DNA from: Arthrobacter nitrophenolicus
GTDB taxonomy: Bacteria; Actinomycetota; Actinomycetes; Actinomycetales; Micrococcaceae
Length of the DNA: 64,000 bases
NCBI RefSeq assembly: GCF_000332815.1
Contig: NZ_AOFD01000014.1
Coordinates: 1 to 64,000 of the forward strand
Direction of reading: 5' to 3'
Numbering within the stretch: the stretch's first letter is position 1; the number at the start of each line of letters is the position of its first letter. The translations under genes were made by a program, and so were the position numbers. Under the pieces are notes generated by a model. The model saw only the letters and a program-made list of their open reading frames with translations. It searched no databases and was not told the DNA's origin. Positions 37,679-46,222 of the stretch are shown piece by piece.

Positions 37679-39182
37679 ATGTCGCTTGCCCCTGCCTTGT
37701 CCCCTGCCGTCTCGCCGGAGCGCGAGGCCGCGCTGCTCACTTCCGTCCCGACCGGCCTGCTGATCAGCGGGGAGTGGGTGGACTCGTCCGATGGCGGCAC
37801 GTTCGACGTGCACGACCCCGCCACCGGGCAGGTCCTTGCCTCCCTCGCCTCCGCCACCAGCGACGACGCCATCGCCGCGCTTGACGCTGCCGACGCCGTC
37901 CAGGCGTCCTGGGCACGCACCGCACCCCGGGTGCGGGCCGAGATCCTCCGCCGCGCCTTCGACCTGGTCACCGAACGCGCCGAAGACTTTGCCCTGCTGA
38001 TGACCCTGGAAATGGGCAAACCCCTGCCCGAGGCCCGCGGCGAAGTCACCTACGGAGCAGAGTTCCTGCGCTGGTTCTCCGAAGAGACCGTCCGCGACTA
38101 CGGCCGCTACCTCACCACCCCCGAAGGCAAAAACAAAATCCTGGTCCACCACAAACCCGTCGGACCCTGCCTGCTCATCACCCCCTGGAACTTCCCCCTC
38201 GCGATGGCCACCCGCAAAGTCGCCCCCGCCGTCGCCGCGGGGTGCACCATGGTGTTGAAGCCCGCCAAGCTGACTCCTTTGACGGCGCAGTATTTCGCGC
38301 AGACCATGCTCGACGCCGGCCTGCCCGCCGGTGTGTTGAATGTTGTTTCCTCGTCGTCGGCGTCCGGGATTTCCGGGCCGCTCCTGAAAGACTCCCGGCT
38401 GCGGAAGGTCTCGTTCACCGGCTCCACGCCGGTCGGTAAACGGCTCATGGCCGATGCCGCCCAGAACGTCCTGCGCACCTCCATGGAACTCGGCGGCAAC
38501 GCCCCCTTCATCGTCTTCGAGGACGCCGACCTCGACAAAGCCGTCGAAGGGGCCATGGCAGCGAAGATGCGGAACATGGGCGAAGCCTGCACCGCCGCCA
38601 ACCGCTTCCTCGTCCACGAAACCGTCGCCCAGGAATTCACCCGCAAGTTCGCCGCGGCGATGGCCACCCTGGCCACCGGCCGCGGCACCGACCCCAACAC
38701 CCAGGTCGGCCCGCTCATCGACGCCGGCGCCCGCGACGACGTGCACGCCCTCGTGAGTGCCGCCGTCGACGCCGGTGCCGTCGCCGTCACCGGCGGGGCA
38801 CCCGTGGACGGGCCCGGCTACTTCTACCAGCACCGTCCTCGCCAACGTCCCCCACAACGCCGCCATCCTCAGCCAGGAAATCTTCGGCCCCGTCGCCCCC
38901 GTCACCACCTTCACCACCGAAGCCGAAGCAATCCGCCTGGCCAACGCCAGTGAGTACGGGCTCGCGTCCTACCTCTACAGCCGCGACTTCAACCGCCTGC
39001 TGAGGGTGGCGGAGCAGATCGAATTCGGCATGGTCGGGTTCAACGCCGGCGTCATCTCCAACGCCGCCGCCCCCTTCGGCGGCGTCAAACAATCCGGCCT
39101 CGGCCGCGAAGGCGGCACCGAAGGCATCACCGAATACACCACCACCCAATACATCGGCATCGCCGACCCCTACGCCGGCTGA
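37679..39182 (+). CDS. gabD: Succinate-semialdehyde dehydrogenase (frameshifted)
   Basis: About 501 residues with a break near 38831, where two bases seem missing (or one added): YFYQ continues as PTVLANVPHNAAILSQEIFG. Catalytic Glu in SMELGGNAPFIVFEDADLDK (about 272) and Cys in NMGEACTAANRFLVH (about 306), with the PWNFPLAMATRKVAPAVAAG block, typical of GabD. Would oxidise the succinic semialdehyde made by HpaI to succinate. ATG 37679 follows AAAGGAG; it directly follows the repeat hairpin, so it may have a separate promoter. Confidence 0.9.
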
Positions 39183-39244
39183 GTCCCCGTGGCGCGCGCC
39201 CCGGGGCTCTGGCGATCCCCGGGGTGTGCGGGCAGGATGGATGG

Positions 39245-40075
39245 ATGGCGCAGCACCTGGACATTCCGCCGTACTTTTACGGCGAGCTGATCAGGACCAC
39301 GGCCCGCGTGGTCACCTGGAACGTGTGGGGGCTGTACGGCCCCTGGCAGGAGCGGGAAGCGGCGATAACTTCCACGCTGCTGGAGGCAAGGCCTGATCTT
39401 CTTGTGCTGGCGGAGTCCTGGTCAAAGGGTGACGACAGCCAGTCCGCGAGGCTGGCCGGCCCCCTGGGGCTGCCGTACCACGCCTTCACCGGGGTTCCGG
39501 CGCAGGAGGACGAGTCAGCACTCTCGGGGGTTGCGGTCCTGTCCAGGTGGCCCGTGGCCGATGCAGCGGGCTTAAGCTTTGGTGCGTTGCGGGTGCAGTA
39601 CGTCCGTGTGGACGGCCCGCGTGGACCAATCCAGGTGTACGGAGTGGTGATGGACGCGTGGTGGCTTGACGAAAGCCAGGCACGGCAGGATGCGGTCCGC
39701 GGACTGATCGCCCACCTGCATGCGGCACAGGATGAGCGGACTCCCCTGGTCGTGTGCGGGGACTTTAACGCCGATCCCGACAGCGATGAAATGCGCCTCA
39801 TGACGGGCCGTGCGGCAGCGCCGGTTCCCGGTTTGTCCTTCTACGATGCCTGGGACGTGGCGGCACCGGGCATGACGGGCAGCACGTGGTCCAATGCCAA
39901 TCCAGGGGCAGCCCAGCTCTTGTGGCCGGACCGGCGGATCGACTATATCTTCACCGCCGCACCCCGGCGGGGCGGAGCCGGGCATCCGCGGGCAGCAGCC
40001 CTGCTCGGCACCACCCCGGTGGCCGGCATCTATCCGTCGGACCACTATGGGCTTCAGGCCGACATCCGGTACTAG
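39245..40075 (+). CDS. Endonuclease/exonuclease/phosphatase (EEP) family protein
   Basis: 276 residues. EEP motifs: RVVTWNVWGLYGPWQERE at the start, VVCGDFNADPDSDEM at about 167-181, RRIDYIFT at about 231-238 and SDHYGLQADI near the end. The metal-binding residues are intact, but no domain tells a nucleic acid from a phospholipid or phosphoester substrate. No signal peptide. ATG 39245 chosen by the nearby AGGA. It stands alone between catabolic clusters. Confidence 0.85.
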   Translation: MAQHLDIPPYFYGELIRTTARVVTWNVWGLYGPWQEREAAITSTLLEARPDLLVLAESWSKGDDSQSARLAGPLGLPYHAFTGVPAQEDESALSGVAVLSRWPVADAAGLSFGALRVQYVRVDGPRGPIQVYGVVMDAWWLDESQARQDAVRGLIAHLHAAQDERTPLVVCGDFNADPDSDEMRLMTGRAAAPVPGLSFYDAWDVAAPGMTGSTWSNANPGAAQLLWPDRRIDYIFTAAPRRGGAGHPRAAALLGTTPVAGIYPSDHYGLQADIRY

Positions 40076-40077
40076 AC

Positions 40078-40123
40078 GCTGAAATTTGTTCAGCATATTA
40101 GCCATCAGCCAGTATAGTGAACG
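40078..40123. promoter_or_regulatory. Putative IclR-linked control region upstream of the 2-hydroxyacid dehydrogenase
   Basis: Contains the dyad gctgaa-N5-ttcagc (40078-40094) and the 10-mer gttcagcata (40088-40097), which recurs unchanged before the MHS transporter at 42937-42946. A tgaac half-site (40118-40122) follows. Related half-sites form the dyad before iclR at 42014-42033. Confidence 0.45.
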
Positions 40124-40124
40124 A

Positions 40125-41177
40125 ATGACTTCCTCTCTTACAGTCGCGATCGCTGTACCCCTCGAAGCCGAGCTGGTGGAGCAGATCCGCGCCGTCGACC
40201 CTTCCGTTACTGTCCGCTACGAGCCGGACCTCCTCCCACCGGAGCGGTTCCCCGCCGACCACTCCGGCGACCCCGCGTTCAAGCGAACCCCCAACCAGGA
40301 AGAACGCTACTGGGCCATGCTCAACAGCGCGCAGGTGCTGTACGGCTTCCCCAACGAAAGTCCTGCCGGTCTTGCCCGCATCGCCCGCGAAAATCCCCAC
40401 CTGCAGTGGATCCACGCGATGGCAGCAGGCGCGGGCGGGGCCGTCAAGGCGTCAGGCCTGGACCAGGAGACCTTGCAGAAGTTCAGGATCACCACATCGG
40501 CAGGCGTCCATGCCCTGCCGCTCGCCGAATTCGCAGCGCTGGGGATCCTCAACGGCTTCAAGCGGAGCGCGGAACTGGCCCGGGACCAGGCCGCCAAGAT
40601 TTGGCCGGACCTCCGGATTCCCACCCGCCTCGTCAACGGCTCCACCCTGGTGGTCACGGGACTGGGCGAGATCGGACTGGAGACGGCACGGATTGCCAGG
40701 GCGCTGGGAATGAAGGTCAGCGGGACCAAACGCTCAGTGGAACCCATCGACGGCATCGACCATGTGGTGGACAACGCCGGCCTGCCGGGCCTCCTGGCCA
40801 CGGCCGATGCGGTGGTCAATACGCTGCCCGGCACGGCATTCACCGAGAAGCTCTTCAACCGGGAAGTCTTCGCCGCCATGAAGCCCGGGACGGTCTTCGT
40901 CAACGTGGGCCGCGGCACCGTCGTTGACGAGGAGGCACTGCTGGAAGCCCTGGACAACGGCCAGGTCAGTTACGCCTGCCTGGACGTTTTCGCCATCGAA
41001 CCCCTCCCCCAGGACAGCCCCCTGTGGGAGCACCCCAAGGTGATGGTTTCCCCGCATACCTCCGCCCTCAGCGCCGCGGAGAACCGCCTCATTACCGAAC
41101 GCTTCTGCAGCAACCTGCGGACCTTCCTCGACGGCGGCGACCTCCCCCACCTCGTGGACACGGTCCACTTCTACTAA
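40125..41177 (+). CDS. D-2-hydroxyacid dehydrogenase (NAD(P)-dependent)
   Basis: 350 residues. NAD fold LVVTGLGEIGLETARIARAL (about 180-199). Catalytic residues: Arg in VNVGRGTVVDEEALLEALDN, Glu in LDVFAIEPLPQDSPLW, His in VMVSPHTSALSAAE. Family members reduce 2-oxo acids such as hydroxypyruvate or oxidise 2-hydroxy acids. ATG 40125 is used instead of an upstream in-frame ATG at 40086 that lies inside the operator region. First of a run with the FAH-family gene (31-base gap) and iclR. Confidence 0.88.
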   Translation: MTSSLTVAIAVPLEAELVEQIRAVDPSVTVRYEPDLLPPERFPADHSGDPAFKRTPNQEERYWAMLNSAQVLYGFPNESPAGLARIARENPHLQWIHAMAAGAGGAVKASGLDQETLQKFRITTSAGVHALPLAEFAALGILNGFKRSAELARDQAAKIWPDLRIPTRLVNGSTLVVTGLGEIGLETARIARALGMKVSGTKRSVEPIDGIDHVVDNAGLPGLLATADAVVNTLPGTAFTEKLFNREVFAAMKPGTVFVNVGRGTVVDEEALLEALDNGQVSYACLDVFAIEPLPQDSPLWEHPKVMVSPHTSALSAAENRLITERFCSNLRTFLDGGDLPHLVDTVHFY

Positions 41178-41208
41178 ACCCGCCGGCCGAAGCACGATCA
41201 GGAGATCC

Positions 41209-41946
41209 ATGCGCATCGCACGCATCAAGACAGCAGAAGGCGCCCGGCATGCAGTGGAGCGGGACGGGACATGGCACCACATTGTTGACCCGTTCGCGGA
41301 GCCCCTCAGCTACACGGGGCACACCACCCCGCACGCCGACGCCGTATTCCTCGCCCCGGTCCGGCCCGCGGTGGTGCTTGGAATCGGGCACAACCGGACA
41401 CTGAACGACCATCCGCTGCCCATCCAGGCCTGGCATAAGTCCGTGCACACCCTCGCGGATCCCAACGATCCGGTCGTCGCGGCCCGGGACCGCGGCACGG
41501 TCAATGTGGAAGGCGAACTCGCGATGGTCATCGGGAAACAGGCGAAGGACCTGACGCCCGGCAACGCGCTGGAGCATGTCCTCGGCTATACCTGCGTCAA
41601 TGACGTGACCAACGCGGACCAGGGCCTGGTGGATGAACGGAATTTCCAGGGCAAGGCCGGCGTGAACTACACGCCCCTTGGCCCGTGGATAGAAACAGAC
41701 ATCCCGGATCCGGACAGCGTGGGCATCGATGTGATTGTCAACGGGACGGCACGGGCCAACTCCGGGACGCACAACCTGCCCTCCTCAGTGGTGGAGTGCC
41801 TTGTGTACGTCACGTCCTGGCTGACCCTGGAACCCGGCGACGTGCTCATGACAGGTGCTCCCGGGACGGCAGTGGCCGTTCAGCCGGGCGACCACGTGGA
41901 GATTATGGTGGAGCGGATCGGGATCCTGTCCAACAGGATCTCCTGA
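41209..41946 (+). CDS. Fumarylacetoacetate hydrolase (FAH) family protein
   Basis: 245 residues, one FAH domain. Signature blocks: PAVVLGIGHNRTLNDH, NVEGELAMVIGKQAKDLTPG (metal Glu residues), GYTCVNDVTNADQGLVDERN and LEPGDVLMTGAPGTAVAVQP. Such single-domain members act as acylpyruvases, oxaloacetate decarboxylases or sugar-acid dehydratases. Next to a D-2-hydroxyacid dehydrogenase and IclR it probably processes a 2-oxo or 2,4-dioxo acid; the substrate is unknown. Confidence 0.85.
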   Translation: MRIARIKTAEGARHAVERDGTWHHIVDPFAEPLSYTGHTTPHADAVFLAPVRPAVVLGIGHNRTLNDHPLPIQAWHKSVHTLADPNDPVVAARDRGTVNVEGELAMVIGKQAKDLTPGNALEHVLGYTCVNDVTNADQGLVDERNFQGKAGVNYTPLGPWIETDIPDPDSVGIDVIVNGTARANSGTHNLPSSVVECLVYVTSWLTLEPGDVLMTGAPGTAVAVQPGDHVEIMVERIGILSNRIS

Positions 41947-42013
41947 CCCTGCCTGCCGCCTTCGGGTTAATGCACGGCTTCGGCGCGATGAGAAGCGCCC
42001 TCTATGATGGATG

Positions 42014-42033
42014 GTGTTCAGTCACATGAACAC
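42014..42033. promoter_or_regulatory. Dyad upstream of iclR, probable autoregulatory operator
   Basis: Perfect inverted repeat gtgttca-N6-tgaacac, 34 bases before the iclR start codon and made of the same gttca/tgaac half-sites seen before the hydroxyacid dehydrogenase and the MHS transporter. Confidence 0.55.
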
Positions 42034-42067
42034 CGCTCGTCCTGCCGCGGCAACCCGAAGGAGAATC

Positions 42068-42865
42068 ATGGCCGATTCCCGCAACCCAGGTTCATCAGAC
42101 AACCAGGGCACCGCTTCCCCAGCCCCCGCCGTGACCCGGGCGGCTGCCGTCCTGGATGCGCTGGCCTCCTCCGCCACCGGCCGCCTCACGCTCAGCGACC
42201 TTTCGCGTGAAGTAGGCATTCCCAAGTCGTCGACGTCCAACCTGCTGCTGGCGCTGGAGGAAGCCAGGCTCATCAGCCGCCAGGGCAGCGAGTTCACCCT
42301 GGGCCGCAAGCTGGTTGAGCTTGGCGCGGCCTACCTTGGCCGCCTGGATGAGGTGCAGGAGTTCTACCGCTACTGCGAGCAGGCCCCCGTCCTCTCCGGC
42401 GAAACCGTTCGCATCGCCATGCTTGACGGTTTGAACGTCATCTACCTCGCCCGCTACGAGGGGCACCCCGCGGTGCGCCTGACGTCGAATATCGGCGACA
42501 AAATGCCCGTCTCGCTCTGCGCGGTGGGCAAGGCACTGATCGCGCGGCTGCACGACCATGACATCGAGGAGCTCTTCCCCGACGACGCCGAGCTGCCCGT
42601 GCTGACGCCTAAGTCGCTGCGCACGGGTGCGGAATTCAAGGCCCAGCTGCGGACCATCCGCGAACAGGGCTACGCCTTCGAGGACGAGGAGTCCACCACG
42701 GGCGTGGTCTGCCTTGCCGTTGCCGTCCCCACCCGGGGAGCCCACGGCCCCAGCCTTGGCCTGTCCGTGACGGCCCTCAAGGCCACCTACACCCCGGAGC
42801 AGGGCGCCCAGATGGTCAAGGAACTCCAGGAACTGGCCCACTCGCTGGGCAATCCCATGGGCTGA
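42068..42865 (+). CDS. IclR family transcriptional regulator
   Basis: 265 residues from ATG 42068, which has a clear AAGGAG upstream; a longer in-frame start at 42011 would run through the operator. Winged helix at about 20-85 (LTLSDLSREVGIPKSSTSNL) and the IclR effector domain (about 100-255, with VRLTSNIGDKMPVSLCAVGK and DEESTTGVVCLAVAVPTRG). Likely controls the flanking D-2-hydroxyacid dehydrogenase, FAH-family gene and transporter. Effector unknown. Confidence 0.9.
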   Translation: MADSRNPGSSDNQGTASPAPAVTRAAAVLDALASSATGRLTLSDLSREVGIPKSSTSNLLLALEEARLISRQGSEFTLGRKLVELGAAYLGRLDEVQEFYRYCEQAPVLSGETVRIAMLDGLNVIYLARYEGHPAVRLTSNIGDKMPVSLCAVGKALIARLHDHDIEELFPDDAELPVLTPKSLRTGAEFKAQLRTIREQGYAFEDEESTTGVVCLAVAVPTRGAHGPSLGLSVTALKATYTPEQGAQMVKELQELAHSLGNPMG

Positions 42866-42916
42866 TCCCGCCCGCCGCGGGGATTTTCCCGTCACAAAGT
42901 CCACACCCTTGCCGTT

Positions 42917-42950
42917 TGTTCAACTTGCTGTATTGTGTTCAGCATAGTGA
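42917..42950 (+). promoter_or_regulatory. Putative IclR sites before the MHS transporter
   Basis: tgttca half-sites at 42917-42922 and 42936-42941, 19 bases apart; the second is part of gttcagcata, identical to that at 40088-40097. They lie about 75-110 bases before the GTG start of the transporter. Confidence 0.45.
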
Positions 42951-43024
42951 TCGACGCAACAGGGTGTCGTTGCTATCCCACCACCAGGCCAACGTGGGCC
43001 TGGAGTGCGTTTAAGGGAGTTACT

Positions 43025-44374
43025 GTGACAACTCGTACTAAATCACCGCAGATTGAGGCGGGCGGCGCCGTCGTCGAACCGGAACAGCTGCGAAGGGCAA
43101 CTCTTGCCAGCTCCGTGGGGTCAGCCCTCGAATACTACGATTTCTACATCTACGGCCTGGCGTCAGCGCTGATCTTCGGCCCCCTGTTCTTCTCCCCCCT
43201 GGGTGAGAGCGGCGCCGTCATCGCCTCCTTCGCAACCTACGGCGTCGGCTTTGCCGCAAGGCCGTTCGGCGGCGTGGTTTTTGGCTACATCGGAGACCGT
43301 TTCGGCCGCAAGATGGTGCTGATCCTCACCATCGGCCTGATGGGCATGGCGAGCTTCGCCATTGGCCTCCTGCCCACGTTTGAACAGGCGGGAATGCTCG
43401 GTGCCGTCCTACTGGTGGCCCTGCGCATCCTCCAGGGCCTGGGAGCCGGCGCCGAGCAGGCGGGCGCCACCACGCTGATCTCCGAGGTGGCCCCGCCCCG
43501 CCGTCGTGGTTTCTTCGCTTCGCTGCCTTTCGTGGGCATCCAGCTCGGCACCCTGCTCGGTGCCGGCACGTTCGCCCTGATGGCCCTCGCGGACAAGGAG
43601 GTCCTGCAGGGCTGGCTCTGGCGGGTGCCGTTCCTGGCCAGCGTCATCCTGATCGTCATCGCCGTCTTCATCCGGCTGCGGCTCAAGGAAACCCCGGTGT
43701 TCCAGGAGCTTGAAAAGCACAAGGCCGTGGTCAAGAACCCTGTGGGCCAGATCTGGAAGCACTCCAAGAAGAACGTGCTTGTCGGCATCGGCCTGCGGAT
43801 GGGCGAGAACGGCAACTCATCGGTCTACTCGGCGTTGCTGGTCTCGTTCATCAGCCTTCCGGCAGGCGTCTTCCCGGGAGACAAGTTCATTGGTCCCACC
43901 GGCCTGCTGATCGCCGCCGGCTGCGCGGCCGTCATGGTGGTCGCTTTCGGTGCCCTGTCCGACCGGTTCGGCCGGGTGCCCGTCTACCGCTACGGCGCCC
44001 TCTTCCAGGCCCTCATTGCACTGCCGGCCTTCTACCTGGTCACGCTGGGCAACCCCGCCCTGGTATGGGCAGTCATGGTGGTGGGCATCGCCCTTGGCGT
44101 GCAGTCCATGCTCGGCCCGCAGTGCGCCATGCTGCCCGAGCTTTTCGGTTCCCAGCACCGGTTCACCGGCGTGGCCCTGAGCCGTGAACTTTCGGCGGTC
44201 CTGGCCGGCGGCTTCGCCCCGATGATCGGCGTTGCCCTGCTCGCCGCAACCAACCACTCCTGGTTGGTTCCCGCGCTGTACTCGCTGGTCCTGGCAACAA
44301 TCTCCTTCATCACCACGTTCTTCACACCCGAAACGAACGGGCGCGACCTGGTGGTGGTGGAGGACGCCAGGTAG
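43025..44374 (+). CDS. MFS transporter, metabolite:H+ symporter (MHS) family
   Basis: 449 residues with 12 predicted helices. Characteristic start ALEYYDFYIYGLASALIFGP and the loop 2-3 motif GDRFGRKMVLILTIGLMG, repeated after helix 8 as ALSDRFGRVPVYRYGALF. MHS members take up citrate, 2-oxoglutarate, shikimate, benzoates or similar organic acids. GTG start at 43025 with GGGAG before it. It shares an upstream decamer with the hydroxyacid dehydrogenase, suggesting common control by IclR, and ends at a strong hairpin. Confidence 0.9.
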   Translation: MTTRTKSPQIEAGGAVVEPEQLRRATLASSVGSALEYYDFYIYGLASALIFGPLFFSPLGESGAVIASFATYGVGFAARPFGGVVFGYIGDRFGRKMVLILTIGLMGMASFAIGLLPTFEQAGMLGAVLLVALRILQGLGAGAEQAGATTLISEVAPPRRRGFFASLPFVGIQLGTLLGAGTFALMALADKEVLQGWLWRVPFLASVILIVIAVFIRLRLKETPVFQELEKHKAVVKNPVGQIWKHSKKNVLVGIGLRMGENGNSSVYSALLVSFISLPAGVFPGDKFIGPTGLLIAAGCAAVMVVAFGALSDRFGRVPVYRYGALFQALIALPAFYLVTLGNPALVWAVMVVGIALGVQSMLGPQCAMLPELFGSQHRFTGVALSRELSAVLAGGFAPMIGVALLAATNHSWLVPALYSLVLATISFITTFFTPETNGRDLVVVEDAR

Positions 44375-44386
44375 CAGTCCCTGAAA

Positions 44387-44424
44387 CCCCTGGGGGCGGC
44401 CTCTGCGGGGGCCGCCCCCAGGGG
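44387..44424 (+). terminator. GC-rich hairpin terminator after the MHS transporter
   Basis: Perfect 15-base arms (44387-44401 and 44410-44424) with an 8-base loop directly after the stop codon. No long T run follows, which is common in high-GC actinobacteria. Confidence 0.7.
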
Positions 44425-44477
44425 TCGTCAGCAGCCCAAGCACTCCCCACATCCCACAGGTCACCAAAAGGTTGAAC

Positions 44478-45455
44478 ATGAAGCACGCCAGCACCTCCCC
44501 CGCTCCCCCTGCTCCTTCCGATCCTCCGCAGCGCGCAGGCTTCGTCGGGCTGGGGCTGATGGGCGCCCCGATGGCCGCGAACCTGCTCACAGCGGGGTGG
44601 GGCGTTACCGGATGGAACCGCTCGCCGTCGGCAGTTGAGGACCTCGTCCGCCTGGGTGGGTCCGCCGCCACAACAGTGGAAGACCTTCGAAACGAACCCG
44701 TCATCATCTTCATGCTCCCGGATCTTCCCCATATCGAAGAGGCTGCGGGCGGGCTCCTCGACGCGTGGCGGGCCTCACCGCCCGCACCGGGAACGCTTGT
44801 GGTGGTGATGAGCAGCGTTTCGCCCGTGGGCGTCCAGGCCTTCGGCCACGCCGTGCGCGAAGCAAGCGCCGGGAACGCCGCAGTGCTTGATGCCCCCGTC
44901 AGCGGCGGCACGCAGGGCGCGGAGCAGGGGACGCTGGCCATCATGGCCGGCGGTTCCGAGGAGGACTTTGCGCGGGCACTGCCCGCGCTGCAGGCCATGG
45001 GCACAACAGTGCGCCGGCTCGGCGGGCTGGGCGCCGGGTCCCTGGCGAAGGCATGCAACCAGCTGATCGTGGGCACCACGACGGCGGCCCTCGCCGAAGC
45101 GGCCGGGCTTGCGGAACGCTCCGGACTCGACGTCGAAGCACTCTTCGACGTCTTGTCCGGCGGGCTCGCAGCCAGCCGGGTGCTGGAGGTGGTGGGCCCG
45201 CGGCTGGCAGCGGAGGATTACACGCCAACCGGACCGGCCAAGTTCATGCACAAGGACCTGTCCTTCGTGCTGGAAAGTGCCCGCAGCGTTGGTGCCGCGG
45301 TACCGATGGCATCTGCCGGCGTCGAACTCTATGCCCACCTCATCAGGCAGGGCCTGGGAGACTTCGACCTGGCCGTAGTGCGGCAGGCCATTGCCAACCT
45401 CGGCACCGCTTCCCCGGGGAACGCTCCGGCGACTATCAAGGAGACTTTGTCATGA
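44478..45455 (+). CDS. NAD(P)-dependent beta-hydroxyacid dehydrogenase (3-hydroxyisobutyrate / tartronate-semialdehyde reductase family)
   Basis: 325 residues. NAD fold FVGLGLMGAPMAANLLTAGW at about 20-39, substrate loop DAPVSGGTQGAEQGTLAIMA (about 138-157), catalytic Lys in GSLAKACNQLIVGTTTAALA (about 189-208), and the C-terminal FMHKDLSFVLESA. ATG 44478 preferred over TTG 44472 (AAAGG upstream). Its stop overlaps the idnO-like ATG (ATGA). Likely handles a hydroxy acid from the sugar-acid pathway; substrate unproven. Confidence 0.85.
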   Translation: MKHASTSPAPPAPSDPPQRAGFVGLGLMGAPMAANLLTAGWGVTGWNRSPSAVEDLVRLGGSAATTVEDLRNEPVIIFMLPDLPHIEEAAGGLLDAWRASPPAPGTLVVVMSSVSPVGVQAFGHAVREASAGNAAVLDAPVSGGTQGAEQGTLAIMAGGSEEDFARALPALQAMGTTVRRLGGLGAGSLAKACNQLIVGTTTAALAEAAGLAERSGLDVEALFDVLSGGLAASRVLEVVGPRLAAEDYTPTGPAKFMHKDLSFVLESARSVGAAVPMASAGVELYAHLIRQGLGDFDLAVVRQAIANLGTASPGNAPATIKETLS

Positions 45456-46222
45456 CCGCCCTTTTCGACCTGACCGGACGTACAGCCCTGGTCACGGGAT
45501 CAAGCCGTGGAATCGGCAATGCCCTTGCCCGGGCCCTGGCGGACGCCGGCGCCACGGTGGTGCTGAACGGCGTCAACCCGGAACGGCTCAAGGCCGCCGA
45601 AGCCGCAATGGCCGCCGATTTCGCGCCGGGCCGGATCCACAGCTGCGCCTTCGACGTCACCAATGACACTGAAGTTGCTGACGCTATGGCGTGGGTGGAA
45701 GAAAATGTGGGTCCGCTGGAGATCCTGGTCAACAACGCCGGCATCCAGCACCGCGTGGCCATGCTTGACCTGGACGTCAAGGACTGGGAGCGGGTCATCA
45801 GCACCGACCTCACCAGCGCGTTCCTGGTGGGCAGGGCGGCGGCCCGCTTCATGATCCCCCGGGGCCGCGGCAAGATCATCAATATTTGTTCGGTCCAGAC
45901 GGACCTGGCCCGGCCCACCATCGCACCGTACATCGCCGCCAAGGGCGGGTTGCGGAACCTCACCCGCGCCATGACGGCGGAATGGGCGGCCGCCGGTTTG
46001 CAGATCAACGCGCTGGCACCCGGCTACATCCACACCGAGATGACCCAGAACCTGGTGGATGACGAGCAGTTCAACTCCTGGATCCTCGGGCGGACCCCTG
46101 CGCACCGCTGGGGCACGCCGGAGGACCTGGCCGGCCCGGCAGTCTGGCTGGCTTCCAGCGGTTCGGACTTCGTGAACGGCCAAACCATCTTCATCGACGG
46201 CGGAATGACGGTGGTGGTCTGA
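45452..46222 (+). CDS. idnO: Gluconate 5-dehydrogenase (SDR family)
   Basis: 256 residues. SDR motifs: LVTGSSRGIGNALA (about 13-26), LVNNAGIQHR (about 92-101), catalytic Ser in INICSVQTDL and Tyr-Lys in APYIAAKGGLRNLTR (about 155-165). Closely follows E. coli IdnO in the blocks NNAGIQ, PGYIHTEMTQNLVDDE, RTPAHRWGTPEDL and the C-terminal DFVNGQTIFIDGGMTVVV. Interconverts 5-ketogluconate and gluconate. Overlaps both neighbours by 4 and 1 bases. Confidence 0.9.
   Translation: MTALFDLTGRTALVTGSSRGIGNALARALADAGATVVLNGVNPERLKAAEAAMAADFAPGRIHSCAFDVTNDTEVADAMAWVEENVGPLEILVNNAGIQHRVAMLDLDVKDWERVISTDLTSAFLVGRAAARFMIPRGRGKIINICSVQTDLARPTIAPYIAAKGGLRNLTRAMTAEWAAAGLQINALAPGYIHTEMTQNLVDDEQFNSWILGRTPAHRWGTPEDLAGPAVWLASSGSDFVNGQTIFIDGGMTVVV

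Noticed and set aside
33339-39182. Catabolic genes as a recently acquired mobile island
   Set aside because: No integrase, transposase, tRNA junction or clear composition shift seen at either end.
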